Below are positions 9,714 to 19,712 of a DNA stretch of 64,000 nt, one piece after another. The DNA lies in NCBI GenBank assembly GCA_036924835.1, contig JBAGRR010000001.1, forward strand, positions 2,929,001-2,993,000, written 5' to 3'. Position numbers and translations under genes: made by a program. How positions within the stretch are numbered: the first letter of the stretch is position 1; the number at the start of each line of letters is the position of its first letter. A model generated the notes under the pieces. That model searched no databases. It saw only the letters and a program-made list of their open reading frames with translations, and had not been told where the DNA came from. The stretch comes from Nitrobacteraceae bacterium AZCC 1564. GTDB lineage: Bacteria; Pseudomonadota; Alphaproteobacteria; Rhizobiales; Xanthobacteraceae.

Positions 9714-9877
9714 TGTCCCGGTTCTGACATTCGTATCAGCTTGCGGCTAGCTCGTTTACGAATGTCAGAACCTAAGGGACACTAGCAAAAATGTGAATCT
9801 AGTGCGGTTTTGGATCTGACGTTCGTATGATGGACCAGCGGTTAATGCTGATACGAACGTCAGATCCACCGCACTAG
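9710..9877. repeat. Paired-hairpin intergenic element, copy C
   Basis: Hairpins lie at 9710-9785 (CTAGTGTCC ends; stem GGTTCTGACATTCGTA) and 9799-9877 (CTAGTGCGG ends; stem GGATCTGACGTTCGTAT) with a 13-base linker. CC-type first. Its first TAG is the stop codon of xthA. It occupies the convergent gap between xthA and the next gene. Confidence 0.87.
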
Positions 9878-9898
9878 CCACGATCCACTTGTCCGGAA

Positions 9899-10339
9899 TT
9901 ACTTGAGGCGCGAAGTCAGCCTCGAGATCGCACCCGTCACTGCTGTTGTACGCGACGCAAGGTCATCACGTAGGCGGCGCGCCGCATCCGGATGGCTTTC
10001 AAGCACGCGCTGAAACAAGCTGCGCGATACACGCAATACGGACGATCGCTCCAGCGCCGTCGCTGTCGCTGGCCGCGGCATGGCGACGATCAACGCGAGT
10101 TCACCAATCAATGCGCTGGGACCAGCAACCGTTTCAACACCGCTTTGGTCCAGAATGCGAAACGAGCCCATCTTCACGATGAAGCCGGCGTCCCCCTTGT
10201 CGCCGACGTGAAAGAGCTTTTCGCCGAACTCATAGTCAATTTGCTCCGAGCCGATCGCAAGCACCTGCAACGCGGCCGTACCCAACAAATTCAAAGTTGG
10301 AACGCGCGAGAAAAGGGCGATGTCATCTTCAATGGCCAT
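9899..10339 (-). CDS. Stand-alone cyclic nucleotide-binding domain protein
   Basis: A 146-residue protein consisting of one cNMP-binding beta-roll (about residues 10-125): FGEKLFHVGDKGDAGFIVKMGSF, then the phosphate-binding-cassette-like IGELALIVAMPRPATATAL. There is no Crp helix-turn-helix, so it is probably not a transcription factor by itself. The C-terminal helix (LASRTTAVTGAISRLTSR) could mediate dimerisation or partner contact. It is 33 bases downstream of the CenR-like response regulator on the same strand, suggesting co-transcription and possibly a linked role; this is inference. The ligand is unknown. Confidence 0.75.
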   Translation of the reverse strand: MAIEDDIALFSRVPTLNLLGTAALQVLAIGSEQIDYEFGEKLFHVGDKGDAGFIVKMGSFRILDQSGVETVAGPSALIGELALIVAMPRPATATALERSSVLRVSRSLFQRVLESHPDAARRLRDDLASRTTAVTGAISRLTSRLK

Positions 10340-10372
10340 TAAGGGCCGTGCTGGTGCGTCGGTTGATTCGTC

Positions 10373-11068
10373 TCATGGCACCAGTTTATAGCCACCGGAT
10401 TCGGTCACAAGAATTTCCGGATTAGCAGCGTCTTTCTCCACCTTCTGACGCAGCCGGTAGATGTGCGTTTCCAGCGTATGTGTGGTCACCCCGGAATTGT
10501 AACCCCAGACCTCCTGGAGCAGCATTTCGCGCGAGACTGGCTGCTGCCCGGCCCGATAAAGGAACCGAAGAATCGCCGTCTCTTTTTCGGTCAACCGGAC
10601 TTTCTTGGCATTAGGCCCAGTCAGCATCTTGGAGCCGGGCCGGAAGCTGTACGGACCCACCGAGAAAACTGCATCCTCGCTAGCTTCGTGCTGACGAAGT
10701 TGCGCACGGATGCGTGCCAACAGGACGGCAAAGCGAAACGGCTTCGCGACATAATCATTCGCTCCGGATTCCAACCCGAGGATGGTATCCGAATCGGTAT
10801 CGTGACCGGTCAGCATAATGATCGGCGATTTAAACCCGCCCTTGCGGAGACTGCGGACCACCTCGCGACCATCGGTGTCAGGCAGGCCGACATCCATCAG
10901 GACGAGGTCGGGTGAAGTGACTTTCGCAGCTTGGGCGCCTTTGGCGCCCGTATCGACGGCGGATGCCTCGAATTCCTCGTGTAGCGACAATTGCTCCACC
11001 AGGGCTTCGCGCAGATCAGTGTCATCGTCGACGATGAGGATCTTGCGGGCGTTGGCCATTGCGTCCAA
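10373..11068 (-). CDS. cenR: OmpR-family response regulator, CenR-like
   Basis: 231 residues: an N-terminal receiver with acidic pair DDD (14-16), phosphoacceptor Asp59 (LVLMDVGLPD), conserved Lys in YVAKPF, followed by an OmpR/PhoB winged helix (about 130-231: RLTEKETAILRFLY, TLETHIYRLRQKVE). MANARKIL (three residues in) is an alternative start. I assign CenR from the sequence type and from gene order: as I recall, the Caulobacter cenR gene lies close to leuS/parB as here. CenR is an essential envelope regulator partnered by the kinase CenK, which is not in this window. The symbol is inferred; the response-regulator class is certain. Confidence 0.82.
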   Translation of the reverse strand: MDAMANARKILIVDDDTDLREALVEQLSLHEEFEASAVDTGAKGAQAAKVTSPDLVLMDVGLPDTDGREVVRSLRKGGFKSPIIMLTGHDTDSDTILGLESGANDYVAKPFRFAVLLARIRAQLRQHEASEDAVFSVGPYSFRPGSKMLTGPNAKKVRLTEKETAILRFLYRAGQQPVSREMLLQEVWGYNSGVTTHTLETHIYRLRQKVEKDAANPEILVTESGGYKLVP

Positions 11069-11190
11069 TCCTTTGGGTCTTGGTTTCGAATAAAGGTTTC
11101 TGGGAGCAACCCCGAAAGCGAAAGCTCTCTAAAAACCTGGCGAAATAGAACATTTGTAGACAAAAGGGCAAGCAGGAGTTGCACTAAGGT

Positions 11191-11763
11191 ATGGGAAGTG
11201 AAGCTTTTCCAAGGGCTTGCCGAACCTTGTTCCATGATCGGCCATTACCTGTGGTACGGATCCACGCCGCTGCCGGTAACCCAAGCCGAGGTTGGCTGGT
11301 TGCCGGAGCGCACACTATACCCGTCGCTCTTGGACGTGGCGGAATCAGGGCCAACAAGTTCGAAGGCGACGGGGGCACGCCGCGCGGCACATTTCAACCG
11401 ATACGGGTATGGTGGCGGGCGGACCGCCATTGTCGCCCTTTGACCCACCTCCCACTTCGCCAGATTCGCCCAGAAGATGCCTGGTCGGAAGATCCCACAG
11501 ACCGACACTACAACCGTGCCGTCCGCCTCAATCGCAATCAGGGAGGCGACCGGTTGATGCGGGATGATCACCTCTACGACTTCATCATAGAAATCGACCA
11601 CAACACCAAACCCCGCATTGCCCGCCGCGGAAGTGCCGTTTTCCTTCACCTGGCTCGCAAAAACTTTTCACCAACGGCCGGATGCGTCGGTATGACAAAA
11701 AGCGCCATGCTGCGATTGTTGTCCCGCATTGGTCCCGCGACGCGAATCGTCATCGCGTCATAG
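11191..11763 (+). CDS. L,D-transpeptidase (YkuD) family protein
   Basis: A 190-residue YkuD-domain protein. The catalytic motif is present: His153 and Cys165 in HLARKNFSPTAGCVGM. GDGGTPRGTF near residue 60 is the usual substrate-side loop. Family members form 3-3 cross-links in peptidoglycan or attach proteins to it. There is no obvious signal peptide or membrane anchor, so export would need a non-classical route or a different start; this subgroup without leader is common in Rhizobiales. The last codon plus TAG falls at the edge of repeat copy D (ATAG in place of CTAG). Divergent from cenR; start at ATG 11191 is the first reasonable one. Confidence 0.82.
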   Translation: MGSEAFPRACRTLFHDRPLPVVRIHAAAGNPSRGWLVAGAHTIPVALGRGGIRANKFEGDGGTPRGTFQPIRVWWRADRHCRPLTHLPLRQIRPEDAWSEDPTDRHYNRAVRLNRNQGGDRLMRDDHLYDFIIEIDHNTKPRIARRGSAVFLHLARKNFSPTAGCVGMTKSAMLRLLSRIGPATRIVIAS

Positions 11764-11924
11764 TGTGGTGGTTCAGAAGTTCGCTTCAATTCTCGGCGAG
11801 TCCCTCAAGCGAACTTCTGAACCTGAACCACACTAGGATCATAAGTTGCTAGTGTCCTTTCGAATCCGAAGTTTGCTACGAGGCGCGCTGCAGTATGAGG
11901 CAAACTTCGGATTCAGGACACTAG
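11760..11924. repeat. Paired-hairpin intergenic element, copy D
   Basis: Hairpins lie at 11760-11836 (TAGTGTGG ends; stem GGTTCAGAAGTTCGCTT) and 11849-11924 (CTAGTGTCC ends; stem GAATCCGAAGTTTGC) with a 12-base linker. GG-type first. The first TAG is the stop of the L,D-transpeptidase gene. It sits in a convergent gap. Confidence 0.87.
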
Positions 11925-11937
11925 GCGGAAAATACCA

Positions 11938-12630
11938 TCAGCGATGACCGAAAATCGCCGACCCCACCCTTATATGCGTTGCGCCGAGCTGGATCGCGAT
12001 CGCAAAATCGGCGCTCATTCCCATCGACAGTTGTTTCAAGCCATTGCGGGCGGCGATCTTGGCGGTCAACGCGAAATGGGGTGCCGGCGCATCATTGACC
12101 GGCGGAATGCACATCAAGCCGGAAATTTGCAGGCCATAGGTATCGCGACAACGCGCAATGAATGCATCGGCATCGACCGGTGCAATCCCGGCCTTCTGCG
12201 GCTCCTCACCGGTGTTGAGTTGCACGAACAATTCCGGCCGCCGGTCCTGCTTCATGATTTCCTTCGATAGCGCTTCGCAAATGCTCGGCCGATCCACCGA
12301 ATGAATCGCGTCGAACAGCGCCACGGCTTCTTTCGCTTTGTTGGATTGTAACGGCCCGATCAGATGCAGAGCGATGCCGGAATTGGCCGCCATCAAATCC
12401 GGCCATTTTCCCTTTGCTTCCTGCACACGATTCTCACCGAAGACACGCTGCCCAGCTTTGATGACGGGCAAGATTGCCCCCGCGTCAAACGTTTTCGACA
12501 CAGCAATTAGGGTTAACGAAGATCTATCACGACGTGCATCCTTGCACACACGCGCTATCTCGTTCTCCACCGCTGCAAGGCCCTCTGAGGCATCGGATCT
12601 TACACTGTCAGGCGGCGTCGGTTCGGTCAT
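11938..12630 (-). CDS. yggS: YggS-type pyridoxal phosphate homeostasis protein
   Basis: A 230-residue single-domain alanine-racemase-like TIM barrel that binds PLP and buffers its cellular supply. The PLP lysine is Lys46 in LIAVSKTFDAG. Other hallmarks are FGENRVQEAKGKW, LHLIGPLQSNKAKEAV, QLNTGEEPQKAGI, GLMCIPP and the C-terminal LSMGMSADFAIAIQLGATHIRVGSAIFG. The length is typical. In related genomes it lies between the L,D-transpeptidase and leuS, as here. No catalytic role is known for the family. It starts 95 bases from the divergent diguanylate cyclase. Confidence 0.93.
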   Translation of the reverse strand: MTEPTPPDSVRSDASEGLAAVENEIARVCKDARRDRSSLTLIAVSKTFDAGAILPVIKAGQRVFGENRVQEAKGKWPDLMAANSGIALHLIGPLQSNKAKEAVALFDAIHSVDRPSICEALSKEIMKQDRRPELFVQLNTGEEPQKAGIAPVDADAFIARCRDTYGLQISGLMCIPPVNDAPAPHFALTAKIAARNGLKQLSMGMSADFAIAIQLGATHIRVGSAIFGHR

Positions 12631-12725
12631 TTCGAAAAGATCCCGATCATTTCAATTTTAGCGAATTGAAGAAAGGCTTCTTGAGCCCTTTAATCTAGTG
12701 TCCCCGTGGGGCAAGGGGATACCAA

Positions 12726-14417
12726 ATGTCGATTGCCACTTTTGGCCGCAACACCTTAAAACTCAAGGCGCTTTGGGGAATCCGCGCGCGCCTTGTGTTG
12801 CTTGCCCTGATTCTCGTTGTTCCTTTGATGATCGATCGGGTGCGCCTGCTGGAAGATAGTCGCACCAAACAGATCGCGCTGGCTGCCAATGAACTCTCCG
12901 AGCTGGCACAGCACACTGCCGATGCGCAGCGTGAAATTATCTCAACTGTGCAGGCCGTTCTGCAATCCTCGGCCTACATCTACTCTGCAGCATCGCATCA
13001 GGGGAGGGGATGCGCAATCATGCGCGCCAGTCTGCGCGTGGACCTCCCATGGATCCGGAGCTTGTCGATGATCGGGCGAAACGGCATCGTCAGTTGTTCC
13101 ACGGAACCGAGCGTAGTTGGATTAGATCTTAGCGATCGTGACTATTTCAGGCACGCGCGCGAGTTCCATGAATTTGTTATAAGCGATTATATCTTCAGCC
13201 GAGCGGCTAACCTGCCGACGATTATGGCGGCTTATCCCGTATCAGCCATTCACGGCGGCGAAGAAGCTGTTGTGATAGCTGCTATCGACCTCAAATGGAT
13301 GTCGCAGCTGATGAGTAAACGCGGCGATCACGCTGGCGTATCCGTGCTTCTCGTCGACAGCAAAGGCGTCATTCTTGCGTCGCGGCCGGAGAATACGAGC
13401 CTGATTGGTCATCCGCTCAAGGACACATCGCTGCTCGAGGCCGTTACACTCCGCGAGATCAATCAGGGTCGCGAATCCGGCTCCATCTTGTTTGAGTCAG
13501 CGAACGGCAGCAAACAAGCCGTCTCATTCGCCGGCGTAAAAGGGACGCGAGCACGCCTCATCGTCAGCATCAATGAAGCGAAAATGCTTGGTAATATCGA
13601 TCGCGATATTTGGACGGCCTACCTGCAGCTGGCATTGGTCGGAATTCTCGCTCTGCTGGGTGCTTGGATCGCGGGTGAGCGGCTCATTATTCGCCCCATC
13701 AGCGCCCTTACGGACATGACGAATCGATTCGGCAGGGGCGACCTCTCCGCTCGCGCCTCGAAAACGGCACTACCCCGCGAATTTATCCCGCTCGCTGAAG
13801 CATTCGACGCGATGGCGTCGCAGTTGTCCGAACGTGAGCGCGAGATGATCGCGGCCAATGACAGGCTGACCGTTATTGCTTCAATCGACGTGGTCTCCGG
13901 TCTCGCCAACCGTCGTGGTTTCCAGAGTCGGTTCGAATTCGAGTGGATGAGGGCCATCCAGACCGATACGACGCTATCGCTGATGATGATCGACGTCGAT
14001 TATTTCAAGTTGTTCAACGACACCTACGGTCACCTCGAAGGGGATACCTGTCTTGGCCGGGTCGGTAAGGTGCTCGCCGCCATTGCCGATGAATATGCCG
14101 GGTTCGCGGCGCGCTATGGCGGAGAGGAGTTCTGTCTGCTGTTGCCGGCCAGCGATGCTACGCGTGCAATGCAGGTGGGCGAAATCGTGCGGGCAGCGGT
14201 AGAAAAGCTGGCCGTGCCACACCGAACGAGCACATATCAATCCGTCACGGTCAGCGTCGGGGTCGCAACCGTCACGCCGGGAGAAAGCCAGCCCCAAGAC
14301 GACCTGCTGGAGGCTGCCGATGCGGCTCTGTATGCCGCAAAACGCCTGGGCCGGAACACCGTGGTGGAGCATGCGCTGGTCCCGGCGGCCAAACAGCAAA
14401 TGTCACTTGCTGGATAG
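12726..14417 (+). CDS. Membrane-bound diguanylate cyclase with periplasmic Cache-like sensor
   Basis: 563 residues. A first membrane helix (about 15-35) and a second (about 295-320) bracket a periplasmic Cache-like sensor domain. A HAMP linker ([24 protein letters not shown]) leads to a GGDEF domain (about 385-550) with [19 protein letters not shown] and the active signature GGEEF (465-469), so c-di-GMP synthesis is expected. The position of the inhibitory I-site (RxxD five residues before GGEEF) reads EYAG, so product inhibition is probably absent. The signal sensed is unknown. It stands alone, with leuS starting 76 bases after its stop. A CTAGTGTCCC string at 12695 in the leader may be a remnant of the hairpin repeat. 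Confidence 0.88.
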   Translation: MSIATFGRNTLKLKALWGIRARLVLLALILVVPLMIDRVRLLEDSRTKQIALAANELSELAQHTADAQREIISTVQAVLQSSAYIYSAASHQGRGCAIMRASLRVDLPWIRSLSMIGRNGIVSCSTEPSVVGLDLSDRDYFRHAREFHEFVISDYIFSRAANLPTIMAAYPVSAIHGGEEAVVIAAIDLKWMSQLMSKRGDHAGVSVLLVDSKGVILASRPENTSLIGHPLKDTSLLEAVTLREINQGRESGSILFESANGSKQAVSFAGVKGTRARLIVSINEAKMLGNIDRDIWTAYLQLALVGILALLGAWIAGERLIIRPISALTDMTNRFGRGDLSARASKTALPREFIPLAEAFDAMASQLSEREREMIAANDRLTVIASIDVVSGLANRRGFQSRFEFEWMRAIQTDTTLSLMMIDVDYFKLFNDTYGHLEGDTCLGRVGKVLAAIADEYAGFAARYGGEEFCLLLPASDATRAMQVGEIVRAAVEKLAVPHRTSTYQSVTVSVGVATVTPGESQPQDDLLEAADAALYAAKRLGRNTVVEHALVPAAKQQMSLAG

Positions 14418-14493
14418 CCGGCAAGGCGTTGACCCAGCGCGGTCTTTTGTGGCTAGTCTGCCGCTTTCCCATCCTCTGGCAGACAACCGATCC

Positions 14494-17130
14494 ATGAGCA
14501 CCGAACGCTACAACGCCCGCGAAACCGAACCGCGCTGGCAGCGCCTTTGGGAGGAGCGGGGGATTTTTTCCACCCGCAACGACAACCCGAAGCCGAAATA
14601 TTACGTGCTCGAGATGTTCCCGTATCCGTCGGGACGCATCCACATGGGTCATGTCCGCAATTACACCATGGGCGATGTGGTCGCGCGCTATATGCGCGCC
14701 AAGGGCCACAATGTGCTGCATCCAATGGGATGGGATGCCTTCGGCATGCCGGCGGAAAACGCGGCAATGCAGAACAAGACACATCCGGCGAAATGGACCT
14801 ACGAAAACATCGCCACCATGAAAAAGCAGCTCAAGTCGATGGGGCTGTCGCTGGACTGGAGCCGTGAGATCGCAACCTGTGATCCCAGCTACTACAAGCA
14901 CCAGCAGCGCATGTTTTTGGATTTCCTGAAAGCGGGACTGGTCGAGCGCAAACAATCGAAAGTGAACTGGGACCCCGTGGACCAGACGGTGCTTGCCAAC
15001 GAGCAGGTGATCGATGGTCGCGGCTGGCGCTCGGGTGCGCTGGTTGAGCAGCGTGAACTCACGCAGTGGTTCTTCAAGATCAGCAAATACTCCGACGAGC
15101 TGCTCGCTGCGCTTGATACCCTCGACCGCTGGCCCGACAAGGTGCGCCTCATGCAGCGCAACTGGATCGGGCGTTCGGAAGGGCTGTTGATTCGCTTTGT
15201 GCTCGACACAAAGACAACTCCGGCAGGAGAAGGCGAGATCGAGGTCTTCACAACGCGTCCGGACACGCTCTTTGGCGCCAAATTCGTCGCTTTGTCACCA
15301 GATCATCCACTTGCAGCGGAGGCCGCGAAAAAAAATCCCGCGCTGGCATCATTCATCGAGGAATGCCGTCACACCGGCACCGCGCAGGCGGAGATCGAAA
15401 CAGCCGAAAAGAAGGGATTCGACACCGGCATCAAGGCCATCCATCCGCTCGATCCATCATGGCAGTTGCCGGTGTATGTCGCCAATTTCGTGCTGATGGA
15501 CTACGGCACGGGTGCAATCTTTGGCTGCCCCGCGCACGACCAGCGCGACCTCGACTTCGTCAACAAATATGGTCTCGGCAACACGCCCGTGGTGTGCCCT
15601 GAGGGGCAAGATCCCGCGAGTTTTGTGATCACTGACACCGCCTATGACGGTGACGGCCGCATGATCAATTCGCGCTTCCTCGATGGCATGACCATTGCGG
15701 AAGCGAAGGAAGAAGTCGCCAAACGCCTCGAAAACGTGACCTTCGGCAATCGTGCGGTCGCGCAGCGTCAGGTCAATTTCCGCCTGCGTGATTGGGGAAT
15801 CTCGCGTCAGCGCTACTGGGGCTGTCCGATTCCGATTATTCACTGCGAAACCTGCGGCGTCGTACCCGTTCCGGTCAAAGACCTGCCCGTGCAGTTGCCC
15901 GACGACATTGAATTCGATCGTCCCGGAAATCCGTTGGACCGGCACACCAAGTGGAAAACCGTTGCCTGTCCGCAGTGCGGCAACGCGCACGCGCGGCGCG
16001 AGACGGACACCATGGATACGTTTGTCGATTCGTCGTGGTATTTCGCGCGCTTTACCGACCCTTGGAACGAAAACACGCCGACCACCCGCGATGTGGTCGA
16101 CCGCATGATGCCGGTCGATCAATACATCGGCGGTGTTGAACACGCGATCCTGCACCTGCTCTACAGCCGCTTCTTTACCCGCGCGATGAAAGCAACGGGA
16201 CATATCGGCATGGATGAGCCGTTCGCCGGCATGTTCACACAGGGCATGGTCGTGCATGAGACCTACAAAAAGCAGGACGGCACGTTTGCCTCTCCCGCAG
16301 AGGTGAAGATCGAGGGCGACGGGAAGACGCGCCGCGGATCGCTGTTGACGACAGGCGAACCTATCGAGATCGGCTCGATCGAGAAGATGTCGAAGTCAAA
16401 GCGCAACACCGTCGATCCCGATGACATCATCGGTACCTATGGTGCTGACACAGCGCGCTGGTTCATGCTGTCGGATTCGCCTCCGGATCGCGATGTGATC
16501 TGGAGCGAAGAAGGCGTTCAGGGCGCCAGCCGATTCGTCCAACGTATCTGGCGTCTTGTGAACACAGCGGCTCCGCATTTGCCGCCATCAGGCACGCCGC
16601 TGACCGACCTCGACAGCGAGGCAGTGCTGACGGTGCGGCGCGCCGCCCACCGCACCCTCGCAGACGTGTCTAATGCCATCGAACGGCTGCGCTTCAATAC
16701 AGCGATCGCCAAGCTCTACACATTTGTTGGGGTGCTGGCGGACGTCGTCGATGGACCGGCGAAAGCTTTGGAAACCAACGCCGCCGTGGCGGCCGCCAGC
16801 CGGGAAGCTTTCGACATCCTGTTGCGGCTGATTTCGCCGATGATGCCGCACCTGGCTGAGCAGTGCTGGGAGATCCTGGGGCATCAGGGCTTGGTTTCGG
16901 AGGCGCAATGGCCGGAGATTGAGGCCGATTTGCTCGTCGATGACACAATTACGCTCCCCGTGCAGGTTAATGGCAAGAAGCGCGCGGATGTCACGGTCGC
17001 TCGAAATGCCGCGAATCCGGAAATTGAGGCTGCCGTTTTGGCCCTTGATACGGTAAAATCGGCCTTGGACGGGAAATCCCCGCGCAAAGTGATCATCGTT
17101 CCGCAGAGGATCGTGAATGTCGTGGTTTGA
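14494..17130 (+). CDS. leuS: Leucyl-tRNA synthetase
   Basis: An 878-residue class Ia synthetase charging tRNA-Leu. I start at ATG 14494 ([15 protein letters not shown]); the longer frame would overlap the cyclase. HMGH (50-53) and KMSKS (631-635) form the active site. The CP1 editing domain (about 225-420) includes [10 protein letters not shown] and the conserved [15 protein letters not shown]. The anticodon-binding domain is C-terminal. Length agrees with bacterial LeuRS. It overlaps lptE by 14 bases, and with holA it forms the leuS-lptE-holA transcript common in alphaproteobacteria. Confidence 0.97.
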   Translation: MSTERYNARETEPRWQRLWEERGIFSTRNDNPKPKYYVLEMFPYPSGRIHMGHVRNYTMGDVVARYMRAKGHNVLHPMGWDAFGMPAENAAMQNKTHPAKWTYENIATMKKQLKSMGLSLDWSREIATCDPSYYKHQQRMFLDFLKAGLVERKQSKVNWDPVDQTVLANEQVIDGRGWRSGALVEQRELTQWFFKISKYSDELLAALDTLDRWPDKVRLMQRNWIGRSEGLLIRFVLDTKTTPAGEGEIEVFTTRPDTLFGAKFVALSPDHPLAAEAAKKNPALASFIEECRHTGTAQAEIETAEKKGFDTGIKAIHPLDPSWQLPVYVANFVLMDYGTGAIFGCPAHDQRDLDFVNKYGLGNTPVVCPEGQDPASFVITDTAYDGDGRMINSRFLDGMTIAEAKEEVAKRLENVTFGNRAVAQRQVNFRLRDWGISRQRYWGCPIPIIHCETCGVVPVPVKDLPVQLPDDIEFDRPGNPLDRHTKWKTVACPQCGNAHARRETDTMDTFVDSSWYFARFTDPWNENTPTTRDVVDRMMPVDQYIGGVEHAILHLLYSRFFTRAMKATGHIGMDEPFAGMFTQGMVVHETYKKQDGTFASPAEVKIEGDGKTRRGSLLTTGEPIEIGSIEKMSKSKRNTVDPDDIIGTYGADTARWFMLSDSPPDRDVIWSEEGVQGASRFVQRIWRLVNTAAPHLPPSGTPLTDLDSEAVLTVRRAAHRTLADVSNAIERLRFNTAIAKLYTFVGVLADVVDGPAKALETNAAVAAASREAFDILLRLISPMMPHLAEQCWEILGHQGLVSEAQWPEIEADLLVDDTITLPVQVNGKKRADVTVARNAANPEIEAAVLALDTVKSALDGKSPRKVIIVPQRIVNVVV

Positions 17131-17671
17131 TAAGCGCATCGCTGCCCGGCTGGCAGTCGTGGCAGCCTTGGCTGCTGCGGTCGCGGGCTGTTTCCAGCCG
17201 ATGTATGCGGAACGCGGGCCGAATGGCGAACCGGCGCTGCGCGAAAAGCTTCAGGGCGTCGAAGTTCCTCCGCTCAATATACCGAATGGAACGCGTGAAG
17301 CCCGTCTCGGTGTCGAGATACGCAACGCGCTGATGTTCAACATGTATGGCAGCGCTGTCGGAGGTCCCCCGACTCACCGCCTGCTGATCCGCATCACCAC
17401 AAGTCGTTTGTCGGTCATCGTCGATCCCACCACCGCCCGGCCGGATCTAGAGAATTACGGAATCGACGCAACATACGAGCTGAAGGACAATGCGACCGAC
17501 AAGACGGTGCTGACCGGCACAACCTTCTCGCGTGTTTCTTACGATATTCCGGGACAAGCCCAGCGATTCGCGCGATCGCGCGCACTGCGTGATGCGGAAG
17601 ACCGCGCATCCAAGGTTATTGCCGACAACATCAGTCAGCGTCTGGCGTCGTTCTTCATCGCCGGCACGTAA
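17117..17671 (+). CDS. lptE: LPS-assembly lipoprotein LptE
   Basis: 184 residues. A short charged N-terminus and hydrophobic segment lead to a lipobox with Cys25 (AVAGC), so it is an outer-membrane lipoprotein. The rest matches the alphaproteobacterial LptE/RlpB form ([31 protein letters not shown]-type region [26 protein letters not shown]), with C-terminal helix. In the family LptE plugs the LptD barrel that inserts lipopolysaccharide. The start overlaps the leuS end by 14 bases, so translation is probably coupled. holA follows 23 bases later. Confidence 0.88.
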   Translation: MSWFDKRIAARLAVVAALAAAVAGCFQPMYAERGPNGEPALREKLQGVEVPPLNIPNGTREARLGVEIRNALMFNMYGSAVGGPPTHRLLIRITTSRLSVIVDPTTARPDLENYGIDATYELKDNATDKTVLTGTTFSRVSYDIPGQAQRFARSRALRDAEDRASKVIADNISQRLASFFIAGT

Positions 17672-17694
17672 TCCAGCAACGATTCGGGATATTC

Positions 17695-18723
17695 GTGGTC
17701 GCGCTCCGCGGCAAGGAAATCGACGCCTATCTCGCCCGGCCTGATCCGGCGCGTCCGATTGTCTTGCTTTATGGCCCTGACACGGGTCTGGTCCATGAAC
17801 GCGCCAACGCGTTGATGGCTTTGGCGGTCGACGATCCAAACGACCCCTTCGCCTTGGTGAAGCTTGACGGCGACGAACTGGCCGCTGAACCGTCGCGTCT
17901 CGTTGATGAAGCCATGACGGTGCCGCTGTTCGGAGGACGACGCGCCATCCGGGTCCGCACAGGCTCTCGCAGTTTTGCCAGCGGCGTCGAAACACTGACC
18001 GATATGCCGGTCAAGGACTGCCTTGTCGTCATCGAAGCTGGCGAGCTACGACCCGACGCACCGCTCCGTAAAGTCTGCGAGCGCGCAAAGTCGGCGGTTG
18101 CCATCGCGTGTTATGCAGACACCGAGCGTGATCTGGCACGCCTGATTGATGACGAACTGCGCGTTTCGAATCTAAAAATCGCCCCCGATGCACGAGCGGC
18201 CCTGACCTCGCTGCTTGGTGGCGACCGGCAAGCTTCGCGAAATGAAATTCGCAAGCTCACGCTCTATGCTCACGGCCAGCGCGAGATCACACTCGACGAC
18301 GTTGTGGCGATTGTCACGGATGCATCAGGTCTCGCGCTCGATCCCATTGTCGATAATGCCTTTGCGGGACGTGCTGCTGATGTGGAAACGTCCTTCGCCA
18401 AAGCAATGGCCGCCGGAATTTATCCTGGCATGATTATCATGTCGGCGCAGCGACAGGCTGCACAACTGCACAAGGCTCGGCTTTCAATCGAAGAAGGCCG
18501 CGGCGAGCTTGACGCGCTGGAAAGCGGTTTCCCTCGCCTGCACTTTTCACGCAAGCCATTGGTCGAGACAGCCTTGCGAAACACAAGCACCGAGCGGCTG
18601 GTCAAGATCATTGCCCAACTTGCCGAAGCCGCCTTCGACATGCGCAAGCAACCATCATTGGCCGAAGTCATCGCCCAGCGCGCGCTGCTCGCCGTTGCCG
18701 TCAACGCGCGGCGCCGCGGCTAA
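17695..18723 (+). CDS. holA: DNA polymerase III delta subunit
   Basis: A 342-residue clamp-loader subunit that opens the beta clamp. The GTG start at 17695 gives MVALRGKEIDAYLARPDP, the family N-terminus. Recognisable regions are VLLYGPDTGLVHERANAL (degenerate P-loop position), ALVKLDGDELAAEP, FGGRRAIRVRTGSR, and the C-terminal helical collar (PGMIIMSAQRQAAQLHKARL). Length is normal. It is the last gene of leuS-lptE-holA and its end is only six bases from the convergent end of parB, leaving no room for separate terminators. Confidence 0.92.
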   Translation: MVALRGKEIDAYLARPDPARPIVLLYGPDTGLVHERANALMALAVDDPNDPFALVKLDGDELAAEPSRLVDEAMTVPLFGGRRAIRVRTGSRSFASGVETLTDMPVKDCLVVIEAGELRPDAPLRKVCERAKSAVAIACYADTERDLARLIDDELRVSNLKIAPDARAALTSLLGGDRQASRNEIRKLTLYAHGQREITLDDVVAIVTDASGLALDPIVDNAFAGRAADVETSFAKAMAAGIYPGMIIMSAQRQAAQLHKARLSIEEGRGELDALESGFPRLHFSRKPLVETALRNTSTERLVKIIAQLAEAAFDMRKQPSLAEVIAQRALLAVAVNARRRG

Positions 18724-18729
18724 AATGAC

Positions 18730-19620
18730 TTAGTGCCCCGCCTCAAGGCGGCGAAGAACTTCGTCGAGCTGGTCAAGATCTTGATACTTGATCGTCACGA
18801 TTCCGCCGGGTTCGCGATGATCGACACTCACCTTCAAACCAAGAACGTCGCTGACGCGCTTTTCAAGAGCAAGTGTATCTGCGTCCTTCACGCTTGAAGC
18901 ACCGCTGCTGCGGGCCTTTTGCGGCTTGCGTTCGGGCACACCTTCATCATGCGCCAGCGCCTCCGTCTGACGCACAGTCAGACCTTCCTCAACGATTCGC
19001 CTTGCTGCGGCTGACGCATCCGGAACATTGATCAGCGCACGCGCGTGACCAGCCGAGATTTTTCCATCGGCAATGTAGGCCTGCACATCCGCTGGAAGCT
19101 TAGTCAGGCGCATCATGTTCGCGACATGACTGCGGCTCTTGCCAACGATCTTGGCGATATCGTCCTGGCTGCGTTTGAATTCGGCCGCGAGCGCGTGATA
19201 GCCCTGCGCTTCTTCCATCGCGTTGAGGTCGGCTCGTTGCACGTTTTCGATGATCGCGATCTCGAGCGCGTCGCTGTCATTGACATCGACAGTCACGATC
19301 GGCACGTCGTGCAAGCCGGCACGCTGTGACGCGCGCCAGCGGCGTTCGCCGGCGATGATTTCGAAACGATCCTGCGCACCACGCACTGGACGCACGACGA
19401 TCGGCTGAATCACACCATGCTGCTTGATCGATGCCGACAGCTCGCTGAGTTCTTCGTCGGAAAACGTTCGGCGCGGATTTCGCGGATTGGCTTTCAGGAA
19501 TTCAATCGGCACACGACGTGGCGTGCGAGCCGGACGCTCCACATGAGCCGCCTCGCCGCCAACATCACCAATCAGACTTGCAAGACCGCGACCCAGTCGC
19601 GAACGCGCCTCGTCGGCCAT
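18730..19620 (-). CDS. parB: Chromosome-partitioning protein ParB
   Basis: 296 residues from ATG 19620 (MADEARSRLGRGLASLIGDV), the start used by alphaproteobacterial ParB; 23 extra residues are possible upstream but are not conserved-looking. Order: N-terminal ParA-activating peptide (LGRGLASLIGD), CTP-binding ParB/Srx domain (about 35-125, with GERRWRASQRAGL and IIENVQRADLNAMEEA), helix-turn-helix (QDDIAKIVGKSRSHVANMMRLTKLP split across 145-170), and C-terminal dimerisation domain. It binds the parS sites found at 21172 and 23208-23289. Transcribed leftward with parA 92 bases upstream. Confidence 0.96.
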   Translation of the reverse strand: MADEARSRLGRGLASLIGDVGGEAAHVERPARTPRRVPIEFLKANPRNPRRTFSDEELSELSASIKQHGVIQPIVVRPVRGAQDRFEIIAGERRWRASQRAGLHDVPIVTVDVNDSDALEIAIIENVQRADLNAMEEAQGYHALAAEFKRSQDDIAKIVGKSRSHVANMMRLTKLPADVQAYIADGKISAGHARALINVPDASAAARRIVEEGLTVRQTEALAHDEGVPERKPQKARSSGASSVKDADTLALEKRVSDVLGLKVSVDHREPGGIVTIKYQDLDQLDEVLRRLEAGH

Positions 19621-19712
19621 CGACTGCTCCCTTGCACTCAACTCACGCACTCCCGCTTCACTAAATTTTATTGTGGCGGCGATTCGCACCGCCGTCTGCT
19701 TTTTGAGATCGC

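Noticed and set aside
12695..12720. CTAGTGTCCCC before the diguanylate cyclase as another paired-hairpin copy
   Set aside because: Only the first ten bases match; no long stem, linker or second hairpin follows. It may be a remnant but cannot be called.
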